The translations under genes were made by a program, and so were the position numbers. From Tachypleus tridentatus (taxonomy: Eukaryota; Arthropoda; Merostomata; Xiphosura; Limulidae), in contig NC_134831.1 of assembly GCF_004210375.1 (NCBI RefSeq), positions 45,232,035-45,296,034 on the forward strand: a DNA stretch of 64,000 bases. Reading direction: 5' to 3'. The notes beneath the pieces were generated by a model that was given only the letters and a program-made list of their open reading frames with translations, was not told the origin of the DNA and did not search any database. Below are positions 43,701 through 54,640 of the stretch, piece by piece. Position 1 is the first letter of the stretch. Every line of letters begins with the position of its first letter.

Positions 43701-44436
43701 TCTTACAATTGTTACTTTTCTAATTTTTATTTCACAACAATGCTGAAGACGAACATGTTACATCAGCAGGAGTATCCTCTTGAATAAAGAAAACTGGAAC
43801 GTGGTTTCCAAGTGGTAAATTGATTCAACGATCTTACTCAGTACAAGAACTAACATAATGAATGCATTTTAAAATATTTACTTCTTTCATTTGAGTATGC
43901 ACAACCAAACTAAGATTATTCTGCAAAAATAAATGTCAACTTCGTATGTATAATTATTAGTATTATTATAATTATTATATAATTAGTATATATAATTATT
44001 GAGAGAAGGAAAATTTGCTCTTCTAATACCTCGTTCTTTTCCGAAAATAATGGGTTATCGAAAATAATGGGTTATCTTACAATTGTTACTTTTCTAATTT
44101 TTATTTCACAACAATGCTGAAGACGAACATGTTACATCAGCAGGAGTATCCTCTTGAATAAAGAAAACTGGAACGTGGTTTCCAAGTGGTAAATTGATTC
44201 AACGATCTTACTCAGTACAAGAACTAACATAATGAATGCATTTTAAAATATTTACTTCTTTCATTTGAGTATGCACAACCAAACTAAGATTATTCTGCAA
44301 AAATAAATGTCAACTTCGTATGTATAATTATTAGTATTATTATAATTATTATATAATTAGTATATATAATTATTGAGAGAAGGAAAATTTGCTCTTCTAA
44401 TACCTCGTTCTTTTCCGAAAATAATGGGTTATCGAA
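43701..44436. repeat. Perfect tandem duplication, 374-bp period
   Basis: 43701-44074 and 44075-44436 are identical as far as I can read, including the AT-rich ATTATTAGTATTATTATAAT tract. At the join, AAAATAATGGGTTATCG occurs twice in a row. Such perfect identity implies a very recent event or an assembly error. Confidence 0.95.
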
Positions 44437-44924
44437 TTTTGCGAGTCGACAACAAAGTTTACCTATTTGATATAGGACATGTAATAGGTTACCAAATTCT
44501 GCGAAACATCATCAAAGTTTACCTGTTTTAGACGTAACTGTTAAATGAGATTTTCAAATTCCACAATAAAGGTATGGCAAAATTTAACTACGCAGCCAAG
44601 AGAACCGAACTACAGAAAGATGGGAGTGTTCTTGGATAATGATTTACGTGTCCCATACTGCTCTATTTACGCCGTTGTGTCATCTAATATATATTTATAA
44701 ACATTGTGCAGTTTTTGAGAGAGGCTAGGAGAGCACTCATATCTGGTTTTAATATTTTTGTTTCTCGATACCTCCCTTCTTTCTTCAACATATGAGACTT
44801 GCAAACATAGGCTAAATCCAATGGACGGTGTATTCCTACCACTGCGTGGCACTGCTCAGGTACATTTTTCATCTTCTCACATTGTAGTTTATGTTCTAAT
44901 TTTACACCTTCTGACTCAAGAGTG
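44437..44924. other. No recognised gene
   Basis: Open frames on the minus strand here are short and overlap one another in two frames without family features. Confidence 0.45.
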
Positions 44925-46575
44925 TTAGTGGAATAAGTCCTACAATGCTATCTATCTTCTGACTCACAGCTTCAGTAGACTAATTCGTATAATGTTATAT
45001 ATCTTCCGATTTAACAGCTTCGGTGGTATGGTTCCCACAATGTTATATATTTTCTAACTCATCAGTTTCAGTGAAATAGTTCCTACAATGTTGTATATCG
45101 TCTGACAACAGCTTCAGTGGAATAGTTTCTACAACGTTATATACCTTGTGACTAAACAGTTTCAGAACAATAGTTTCTACAGTGTTATATGTTTTTCGAC
45201 TAAACAGTTTCACTGTAATAATTCCTAGAATGTTATATATGTTTTCACTCAACAGTTTCACTGTAATAATTCCTAGGATGTTATATATCTTCTCACTCAA
45301 CACTTTCACTGTAATAATTCCTAGAATGTTATATATCTTCTTCACTCAATAGTTTCACTGTAATAATTCCTAGGATGTTATATATCTTCTCACTCAACAG
45401 TTTCACTGTAATAATTCCTAGGATGTTATATATCTTCTCACTCAACAGTTTCACTGTAATAATTCCTAGGATGTTATATATCTTCTCACTCAACACTTTC
45501 ACTGTAATAATTCCTAGAATGTTATATATCTTCTCACTCAACACTTTCACTGTAATAATTCCTAGAATGTTATATATCTTCTCACTCAACACTTTCACTG
45601 TAATAATTCCTAGGATGTTATATATCTTCTCACTCAACACTTTCACTGTAATAATTCCTAGGATGTTATATATCTTCTCACTCAACACTTTCACTGTAAT
45701 AATTCACTTTCACTGTAATAATTCCTAAGATGTTATATATCTTCTCACTCAACACTTTCACTGTAATAATTCCTAGGATGTTATATATCTTCTCCCTCAA
45801 CAGTTTCAGTGGAATTGTTTCTTTAGTGATTTTTATCTTCTGACTTAACAGCTTTAGTGGAATAGTTTCTACAACATTATATATATTTTCACTTCACAGT
45901 TACAGTGTAATAGTTCCTACAATGTTATGTATCCTCTGACTTAGTTTTAGTAGAAAGGTTCCTAATATGTTATCTCTATTTTGTCTCAATAGTTTCAGTG
46001 GAATAGTTCCTACAATGTTATGTCTTTCGAATTAACAGTTTCAGTGTAATAATTCCTAGAACGTTATATATCTTCTCACTCAACAATTTCAGTGAAATCT
46101 ATTTTTATCTTCTGACTCAACAGTTTTAGTGGAATTCTTACTACAATATTATATGCCTTCTAACTTGACAGTTTATTGCAATAGTTTCTAAAATGCTGTA
46201 TACCTTCTGACCCATCAGCTTTAGTCGGATAATTCCTACTATGTTTTCTATCTTCTGACTTAAAAGTTCAAATGGAATAGTTTCTATTACGTTATATACA
46301 TTCTGACTCAACATCTTCAGTGGAATAGTTCCTAAAATGTTATCTATCTTTTGACTTCACAGTTTCAGTGGAATAGTTCCTACAATATTATATATTTTGT
46401 GAATTAACAGTTACAGTAGAATAAATCCTACAATGTTATCTATCTTGTGACAAAATAGCTTTATTAGAATACTTTCAATAGTGTTTTCTATTTTTTGACT
46501 TAACAGCTTCAGTGGAATATTTTCTACTGTGTTAGCTATCATCTCACTTAACAGCTTCAGTGGAATAGTTTTATT
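44925..46575. repeat. Minisatellite of 48-bp units, about 34 copies
   Basis: The unit is CACTTTCACTGTAATAATTC, CTAGGATGTTATATATCTTC, TCACTCAA. About 13 near-identical units fill 45180-45830, and divergent units spread outward on both sides. Because 48 is a multiple of three, the core is open on both strands (plus reads LYIFSLNTFTVIIPRM, minus reads KIYNILGIITVKVLSE). A truncated unit at 45695-45720 (TTCACTTTCACTG repeat) interrupts the core. No gene signals accompany these frames. Confidence 0.92.
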
Positions 46576-47097
46576 TGCAATTAACAATTACAATTAGAAA
46601 CATTTCTCAATTAGAAATGTAATCGTTTCAACTCATTCGCTTCCGCTATCTCCATTTGAGAATCGATTTTAGTTTGTTCAGAGAAATCTCTCTGTTACCG
46701 ACAGTAAAATAAGTAGAGAAAAGGAAGAAATGTCGATGTTTGGATCGTGCAACAAATTATACTAGAACACAGAGAGGAAATTATGTCGTTTTAAAGTAAT
46801 TGAAAATGTAATACAGTCGCGAGAGTTATATTTTTACAGCTCAACGAGTTCAGATGCCAATGTGTATTAAAGTGATAATCGTTTGAAGTTTTATATTTCA
46901 GAAAAACTCGATTGTAAAACATTAAAGCAGAACTTCCTAAATTCAACTTTTTTTCACTACAAAAACAGAAACAATGTTTTACTTAATCATATCAACTGAA
47001 TTTTTTTTAGTTTATTTATTGTGTTAATGATCAAGGAGTTAAATGTATATTTACGCATTAGCAGGTGCTTATGAAAGAAAACCTCTGATCTTTTAAA
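46576..47097. other. No recognised gene
   Basis: AT-rich single-copy-looking sequence. Confidence 0.45.
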
Positions 47098-47372
47098 CAA
47101 ATGTTTAGTTTTGAATTCAGTGCAAAGCTACACGAGAAATATTTGAGCTAGCGTTTCTAATTTATCAGTGTAAGACCAAAGGGAAGGCAGCTAGTCATCA
47201 CCACCCACCGCCAACTGTTAGGCTACTCTTTTAATAATAAATAGTGAATTTACTGCCACATTATAACGCCTCTTTGTTTGATAGGGCGAGCATATTTGGG
47301 AGATTTGAGCCCACGACCCTCAGACTGCCAGTGAAACGCTCTCCCCATCACCACTTGGCCATGACGGGTTCT
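47098..47372 (-). mobile_element. SINE family A, moderately old
   Basis: TTTTGAATTCAGTGCAAAGC, then body and head blocks (GAGCCCACGACCCTCAGACT; GGCCATGACGGG). The B box is weakened. Confidence 0.85.
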
Positions 47373-47689
47373 ATTGACAGGTCGGGCACGGTAACCACTT
47401 GAGGTATTTTCTATACAGTTTAAAACACAATAGAACATCCTGAACAGCAGCCATTAAAATATTAATATGTTTATATGAAAGTTTTCAATGCGAGTAAAAT
47501 AGCCTCGGGACAATAATCTCTATTGTTTCTGCTGGTTATTAAAGCTCAAAATAAAGTATACATTTGAAATAAATATTGCTCTGTATCCTCTTTATATGAA
47601 AACAAATATTTGTCCCTCCATGGTACAGGTTAATAAATTTTGTTCGCGAAGATATAAATATGATGAAGAGTGATGACAACATGGTGAAC

Positions 47690-47890
47690 TCGTGAGTTCA
47701 TGGTTTGCGTATCGTTGCTGGTAAATCACTTTCCGTACTTTGGAGAGTTGTAAGAGCAACCGCAAAGTCCTGTTAATCTATCATATTTGCCCTTCGTTGA
47801 CGGTGGATGTTGTTGATCTGCTGCTTTTCCTCTCGTCTATCAGTTCAAAATTAAGAGCGACTAGGACAGATGGTCCTCGCACAAATTTCT
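47690..47890 (+). repeat. Old SINE fragment in plus orientation (family A/D)
   Basis: CGTGAGTTCATGGTTTGCGT, TTGACGGTGGATGTTGTTGA, GCTGCTTTTCCTCTCGTCTA and GACAGATGGTCCTCGCAC follow the family order from head to tail with heavy divergence. Confidence 0.5.
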
Positions 47891-48867
47891 GAAATAAGCA
47901 AAGTATATGAATGTGTGGAAGTAATATAATATGTTCCATTTTCAGATTCCATCAGAGAAAATACGAGCAACATGAAGAAAAGATCGACAAACTAATTCTC
48001 TATGAATGCTAGTTCAAAAACGCATTTGATGGTTTAATAATTTCGTGCTTTTAAGATAATTACAATAAAAACGAAGAAGCTTAGCACGCCTGAGAAATAA
48101 GTTTTCGTATCATAACGCTAGGTTTTCGACATTTTAGAATCATAAACAAAGATTAATGTTTTGACGGTCATTATTATAATGTTAAGACTACTGTGTAAGA
48201 AAACGGAGGCCTTAGGTTAGATAGTTATTCAAGAAAATGTCTCGTTAGAACATCAAATTTTAATATCTATTAAATAAAGAACATGGCTAGTTTTTAAAAC
48301 ATACGCTACAAAATGTCAAAGGCACCAGATATCCTGTTAAAGATGTTAGCATTAAAGACCTGGAAGTTTTAGGCAAGGGAGAGAGAGAAAGGGATAATAT
48401 TAGAAAAGGGCACCTTACCTCTCTAACTGTACAATATTGTCTTTTGTGGGCGTCTGACCCTTAAACCAGGTAGCTCGTTTCTGATCAAAATTCACTGATG
48501 CTTACATAAAAGTTTATATATAAGAGTTGTTTGGCGCTCCTGTTTATCCATGTACTAGTGAGGCAGATGGTCTGCGCCATTTTTTTTTATTCTTTTATAC
48601 AGCTTATGTGAGAGTTTAAAATATCAAAGCTAAATAATCTAAATTTATTTTTGGTGCAGATGATGCATGCGCAGTGAAAACAATCTTTCGACTGAAAAGC
48701 GGTTTTGTCGTCACGAGTTTTTTGCTCTCGTTTTTTATGGTGAAATGAAATGAAGGATTGCGAGTTTAGTTTCTTGTTTTTTCAGGGATGGAAGGTCTAA
48801 AAGTTGGAAATAAGACGTGTTTTATAAGTACAATGTTTAAATACAGGATAATAGGAATATAATTAGC
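47891..48867. other. No recognised gene
   Basis: A GA-rich run near 48375 and AT-rich sequence only. Confidence 0.45.
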
Positions 48868-48995
48868 GCCCCCCCTCAATGGCACAACGGCATGTCTGCG
48901 GACTTACAACGCTAGAAACCGCGTTTCAATACACGTGTTGGATAGAGCACAGATAGCCCATTGTGCAGCTCTGTGCTAGATTTCAAACAAACTAA
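48868..48995 (+). mobile_element. SINE family C, full length
   Basis: CCCTCAATGGCACAACGGCA, TGTCTGCGGACTTACAACGC, TAGAAACCGCGTTTCAATAC, then GAGCACAGATAGCCCATTGT, GCAGCTCTGTGCTAGATTTC and an AAAC-type tail. The family C head has a GACTTACAACGC anticodon arm like family B, but a different D-arm and tail. Confidence 0.88.
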
Positions 48996-49159
48996 CTGAT
49001 TAGCAGGCTGTCTAAAAGTTATCATGATAAATTATGACCATGGGACATAATTATAAGAAAAAAACAATTCAACTTATTTCAAACTCACAAAATTCTGTGT
49101 TAAATAATAATTAATGTCCATACGACGTATCTTGTAATCAGCATTCAGATAATACAAAA

Positions 49160-49327
49160 GTAAAAGATACAGTTATCGAAGCCAGGTTTCTAGCGTTGTA
49201 AGTCCGCAGACAAACCGCTGTACTAATGTTTGTTTGTTTGTTTTTGAATTTCTCGCAAAGCTACTCGAGGGCTATCTGCGCTAGCCGTCCCTGATTTAAC
49301 AGTGTAAGACTAGAGGAATGGCAGAGT
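49160..49327 (-). mobile_element. SINE family C head scrap, then truncated family A
   Basis: 49160-49225 matches the family C head (TATCGAAGCCAGGTTTCTAG, CCGCTGTACTAATG). From 49226, TTTGTTTGTTTGTTTTTGAA starts a family A copy that stops at AGGAATGGCAGAG (49327). Confidence 0.75.
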
Positions 49328-49744
49328 AATGGTTTAAGTCCTGTATTTAAACATGAGTGAATAATCATGTGTTTTTGAGTGTATTTAGCCCCATTCACAT
49401 TTTCCTCAGCATACATACAGGGATGTAAATAACATCTCTGCTTTGACAAATGTTCATCTTACCCCTGCAGGCTTTGTTGTTGTTTTTAACGTCCTCAGTT
49501 GATTAGCGTTATGGAACAGCCTAAATCTTGATGTAGTAAAGTCTGAAAATGGCTTCTAGCGTCAGTCATCTGGGTTAAGCACTTAAAGATCAAATATCAG
49601 TGAGTGCTCTCAGCAACTTTCAGCTCTCGTGGTGTATTGAAAAAATGATTCAGTTGAAAAAATGAGATCGAACGATTTGCCCAAGCATGTGGAAAGCATC
49701 TTTGTGAACCTCATCAACTTCAATACACACGCCTACTAGGTTAC

Positions 49745-50046
49745 ACGAAATGACAATAAAAGGTTCCAACTGTAGATCAGGTTTGCTAAGTTTCTGGTGC
49801 TGGAACATTATTCAAAGTTTGAAAGGCTGATGTTAACCCATCAAACACTTTTGGTGGCTGACAACAGAAGGTTCCAACTGTGGCATTAAGTTTGGTAGAA
49901 TCTCTGGTGCTGGGACATTGCTCAAGAGTGTCATGTTTCCTCATAAGTAGTTCCATATAATTTAGAAGTAATGGATTACGATATGATGTAAGGAAATTCT
50001 CTGTAGATCCGTTGCTGTGACGCATTTTACAACTGTGCTGCAGCAA
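49745..50046 (-). repeat. Imperfect direct repeat inside an unexplained open frame
   Basis: AGGTTCCAACTGT and TCTGGTGCTGG(A/G)ACATT recur about 108 bp apart (49761 and 49869). The minus-strand frame 50046-49786 (MLQHSCKMRHSNGSTENF..., ending TLNNVPAPET) crosses the repeat. It could be an old gene or transposon piece. I do not recognise it. Confidence 0.35.
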
Positions 50047-50458
50047 CTGTGATAAACTAAATGTAGTTTAAGCTTCATAAAATATTTTAGACTGAGTTTG
50101 GAAGTTTAGAATACCAACTATTATCCTCCCTAATATCACGAAAGTCTTGGAAAAAGATATCTGTTAGCAATCCTTTACAAATGTTCCATTGAACAAATCT
50201 CCACGAACATTCTTTGATACTTGCAAACAAATCTTATGTTCAGTCCTTGTTCAATGTGTTCATTGACAACTAACCAGACACCTTGACCCTAATTTTGATC
50301 TTACATATTAAGTTAGTCACTGGAAGTCGACACTCGTTAATTTGCTGCAGCCAAGTCAGCCAACTTAAACACTGGCATAAAATGAGTGCCTACGTAGATG
50401 TGCATCATCATTGCGTGCTACTTATTCAACGAGTGTGATTTATTAAAGCCTCCTGTAC

Positions 50459-50680
50459 GTGTACAGTACCACAGAAGTTTAGAAAATAAGTTTAATATTT
50501 TATAAAATAAGCGATGCATAAGAGTACCACGACAAAAGCTCAGGAAGTGAGTTTAGTATTTTATAGAAAGTAAGCGATGCATGAGTGTACAACGACAGAA
50601 GGTTAGCAAATGAGTTTAGTATTTTATGCAGTAAGCGATACATGAGTATAGTATAACAGAAGCTTAATAAGTGAGAGCAT
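50459..50680 (+). repeat. Tandem array, about 60-bp unit, four copies
   Basis: GTTTAGTATTTTATA and AAGCGATGCATGAGTGTAC recur four times with about 60-bp spacing. Words such as GACA(G)AAGCTTA vary between copies. Confidence 0.75.
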
Positions 50681-51931
50681 TACATAATTTAAGCGAGTTA
50701 TGATAGTGTTAATAAAAACTAAAGCATGTAGAGAGCATGTGGTTATTGGAATTTGTTTTTCTGATAACTTTTGACTTAGAAAGGTTAACTGTTTAATGAT
50801 GGACATACGGGTTCACAAGAGCAACGAATACGTTTAATGTAGGCCTACATAAAACCCTGTAGAAGTAACAGTTGACGAGGGCAATGTTGAGTAACTTTGA
50901 GCGGGTTGTTATAAAATTCACAACTACACGTGTTGCTGAAGCTCTAACCAATCAAAATCCACATTTCACTCCTGACTTGCTAATTAATTTCTTGAGTCTT
51001 TTGGCAATCTTTATCGCAGGAACTGTTCCAAAAGTTTTGCACATATTAATTCTGCTTGCTCGGAAATCCATATTTATTCATGGAAGACTAGATGCCGTTC
51101 AATGACATTTAGGAGTGTCCCAAAGTTTCCTTATGACTTGAATGCAGCCTGTTTGTTTGGTGAGAATGTTCATTCCATCTGATAGACTTATACTTGGGAC
51201 AATACTGGGAAATATCATCTGTCCCTGCTGTCCCACGGGAGCCGAACCCCTTTGTGGTACCGCAGTTTAGACTGCAGGGAAATAACAGACTCTGCTATAT
51301 TGTGTATGCGTGTGTTTCTCTGTTGTTGTTTTTTTTTAATTTAAATAATAAATAGTTTATTTCTAACAAGTATAACGATATTGATGTTAAAAGGGTATTT
51401 GTTTTATATGTTCTTGTCTTGTCGTAGTTCTCTGTGGTGGTTTTTATAACATAGGAAATTTCGCTGTTGTTTTTGGATTAATGTTTATGTCCTCATTTTT
51501 TATACATTGTTTAAGGGATGATTGTACACAGAAAACTGTAGAAGTGAAATATCTAGCACAATAGCTCGTTTCTACTTCTAAAGAAAGTCTGATACAGTAT
51601 GAATTATGTACAGACTATCCCTCTCAGTGTACAGGCGCTATTCGAGGTACTGATGGTTAATTTTAAAGAGCATATTGTTTATATAAATTTGTATGTTTTT
51701 ACATCTAGACAAAAGGACTTAAAGATTCTTTACCATTTACGCAATTAGACTTATTAGAAGTTAATATTGACTGAAGGGAATTTTCCTTATGATATATATT
51801 TTCAATTTTGATCACATAATTTCATTCTATGGGAAAGTATTTATGATTGTATTGTAGTTTAGAGATTTGTGATGGACTATTGAAAAATTTAGTATGTGTA
51901 TACACTTAATTATTGTTATTGTTTCCTTACG
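50681..51931. other. No recognised gene
   Basis: A 77-codon plus frame at 50872-51105 has no domain I know. A scrap near 51235-51285 (GGGAGCCGAACCCCTTTGTG) looks like a SINE head. Confidence 0.4.
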
Positions 51932-52035
51932 CCTAAGGCGGCATAATAGGCTATCTGTCTAGTGCCAGTACTAGTATCGAAACCCAGTTTTTAGCCGTCT
52001 GATCCCTCGAACTTAAATATTGAGCCACTAAGAAG
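51932..52035 (-). repeat. Old SINE fragment (family B/C)
   Basis: GCGGCATAATAGGCTATCTG, GTATCGAAACCCAGTTTTTA and GAGCCACTAAGAAGG follow tail-to-head order with heavy divergence. Confidence 0.5.
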
Positions 52036-53044
52036 GCCACTTGATTATAAATTTTTTTTCTGTGTGTTATATATATATCATCAGTGTTAAGGAACTACTG
52101 ATTTCACCTATATTATACACGAGCTGTATGTAGTACCCACCATTTGTGTCAAAGGACACGGAATTGTGCTTCTATTTGTTGTCTTAACATAATAAAAAAG
52201 GCAAGAAGTACAGCGCTTACAAGAAAATGGTTAATGATCTTTGGTTTTGGTCTTTTTTAATATATATTTCATTTGATTTAAAATGTAAAGTTAGGGACGA
52301 TCGAAGGCAGTGTCATTTCAAGGAGTAGTAGAGTATGGTTATTTAGCTGTTTTATATATTTACGTTCTCTCTTAGCATAGAAAGATAAAATGTTAATGAC
52401 ATTTTTAAATACTGTCAGAAACACGCGTTTTTAAAACGCTTTAAATCTTTAACTTACAAGAAATCTGCAAGTTGCAGAAGTGACTTCATTATATGTATGC
52501 AAGTTAACCACGGCAAATACGTGCTTCTTACTCAAATATTTTTTAGCTTTCTTAAAGGAAAATGTAGTTGAAAACCTAGTTTTGATGTTGTACCAACTGT
52601 CTCTGTCAATATCGTAACGTTTACGTTTACAAATACCTAGAGGTTGCGTCCTCTTTGCTTTCACAGAGGGCAAACAGTGACGTAGGTAGTGTATTTAATT
52701 GAATGAAACAACGTATTGATTTTGTGTATGTAGTATTACATTGTAACAGTCTAGAACAGACTATCTTCACAAGATAATTCTCGATTTTCTTTCTCTCAGC
52801 AAGAAGCAATGTCCATCGCCAACTAAACATTTTGCTCTGACTAATTTTCATTTGATAAAAATTGTTGTTTAGTCTGTAAAACATATCCTGATGTTCCTCC
52901 CGTTATTACTGTTACTATTCGTAGCTATAAAATAATCAGTGCATTTGAGAATATCATAAGAGGCTAGGAAGTCGATGAATCGCAAAACTTTTCTGAGAAT
53001 CTGAGAAATGTCGACAGAGAATTATATTTCTGGAGAAAGTAAAC
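52036..53044. other. Unexplained interval with two overlapping minus frames
   Basis: Frames 52884-52627 and 52673-52449 on the minus strand overlap with a frame change. Both are Lys/Ser-rich and end in stops. I see no domain and no convincing splice sites. Confidence 0.3.
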
Positions 53045-53056
53045 AAAACTAAGTGT

Positions 53057-53329
53057 TTGTTTCTTTTGGAATTTCGCACAAAGCTACTCGAGGGCTATCT
53101 GTGCTAGCCGTCCCTAATTTAGCAGTGTAAGACTAGAGGGAAGGCAGCTAGTCATCACCACCCACCGCCAACTCTTGGGCTACTCTTTTACCAACGAATA
53201 GTGGGATTGACTGTAACATTATACGCCCCCACGGCTGGGAGGGCGAGCATGTTTAGCGCGACGCAGGCGCAAACCCGCGACCCTCGGATTACGAGTCGCA
53301 CGCCTTACGCGTTTGGCCATGCCAGGCCT
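53057..53329 (-). mobile_element. SINE family A, young-looking copy with target-site duplication
   Basis: Complete, with the GCGTGCGACTCG-type head and very little divergence. AAAACTAAGTGT occurs at 53045-53056 and 53330-53341, a clean 12-bp duplication. The B box has changed to GGGTTTGCGCC in sense orientation. Confidence 0.95.
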
Positions 53330-53564
53330 AAAACTAAGTGTAGTATTAAACCACTAGAGATACGAGTGTACTGTTACATAAACAAAGAGTTTTTGTACTA
53401 ATACAGAAACTAAGAATAGTATTATATTAACTAATAAAGAGATGATTGTATTAACACGGAAGAGAAAAACAGATGCAGGCTGTATTTTAAATAAACAGAT
53501 AAAAGTACGGAGCTTAGCTAAAAATAAGCGCTTTAACACAGAAGTTAAGAGATAGGTAACTTCA

Positions 53565-53710
53565 ATAGCACCAACATTAAGAGAAAAATCATTATACTAA
53601 CATTAAAACTATGATATAGATCAATATATTAACACTGAAACTGAGAAACAGATCAGTATATTAACACTGAAACTGTGAAACACATCAGTATATTAACACT
53701 AAAACCCAGG
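53565..53710 (+). repeat. Tandem array, about 38-bp unit
   Basis: AGATCAGTATATTAACACTG followed by AAACTGAGAAAC recurs three to four times, with more diverged units on the left. Confidence 0.75.
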
Positions 53711-54089
53711 AGAGGCATATATTGTAATTTAAGAGTTAACGACTTATATAAGTCGTTAGTTTCATAAGTATGTTATAATACATAATGAATGGCACACGTA
53801 GTAAGAGGGAGATATTTGTAGGAACAAAGAAGGAGAAGAGTTTATTATAACAGATTCACATCTTTTAAGAAAACTTTCAGTTAGAAAATAATAAATATCG
53901 ATCGATTATCTCTTGGGTTACTACATGTGCTTTACCGCATCTAAGTTCATCGAATGAACGGCTTCTTAAATATATACGTGTCGTAGTTATGAAATGACCT
54001 AGAATTTTCATCACGTTCTACTTGTATGCTATACTTTCACATATGAATTATTCATTTATAACACTATATTTAAACACTGCGAGACAAGC
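53711..54089. other. No recognised gene
   Basis: AT-rich sequence. GAGTTAACGACTTATATAAG, TCGTTAGTT is a small hairpin near 53732-53762. Confidence 0.4.
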
Positions 54090-54640
54090 GCAGATTCACT
54101 GGTTAGTGTGCCGGAATGTGGATCTGAGGTTCGTACCTCGTTAATTAAAAAACAAAAAATCGAGTTTTGTACTTTGGGGGTGCAGGTGCATTATACGAAT
54201 GAAGGGAAAACCCAACCGTTCAATTACATTAGCTCAATGGTTTGGAGTGGGTGGTTTTGACTAGCTTGTTACCACACCTCTAGTCTATCACATCAAAAGT
54301 AGGGACTATTAATGCAGATAACTTTCGAGTTGGCCTGGCATGGCCAAGCACGTTAAGGCGTGCGACTCGTAATCTGAGGGTCGCGGGTTTGCATCCCCGT
54401 CGCGCCAAACATGCTCGCCCATTTAGCCGTGGTGGCGTTATAATGTGACAGTCAATCCTACTATTCGTTGGTAAAAGAGTAGCCCAAAAGTCGGCGGTGG
54501 GTGGTGATGACTAGCTGCCTTCCCTCTAGTCTTACACTGCTAAATTAGGGACGGCTAGCACAGATAGCCCTCGAGTAGCTTTGTGCAAAATTCCAAAACA
54601 AACAAACAAACAAACTTTCGAGTCGCTTTGCGCGAACCTC
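54090..54640 (+). mobile_element. Old SINE (family D) split by a younger family A copy
   Basis: Outside the insertion the older element has a tRNA-like head (TCACTGGTTAGTGTGCCGGA, GGTTCGTACCTC), a diverged body (TGGTTTGGAGTGGGTGGTTT, ACCTCTAGTC, AAAGTAGGGACTATTAATGC) and the tail AACTTTCGAGT, GCTTTGCGCGAA. It is interrupted between 54330 and 54613. Confidence 0.7.
54331..54612 (+). mobile_element. SINE family A, young, nested, with target-site duplication
   Basis: TGGCCTGGCATGGCCAAGCA starts the head; A box TGGCCAAGCAC, B box region GGGTTTGCATCCCC. The (AAAC)n tail is clean. AACTTTCGAGT (54320-54330 and 54613-54623) is the 11-bp duplication of the older SINE tail. Confidence 0.95.

Noticed and set aside
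44925..46575. CRISPR-like or protein-coding repeat array
   Set aside because: Units are contiguous without spacers and of graded divergence, which is a minisatellite in a eukaryote. Frames are open on both strands because of unit length.
52449..52884. Two overlapping minus frames as a frameshifted gene
   Set aside because: No domain, composition looks random, no splice or promoter support.
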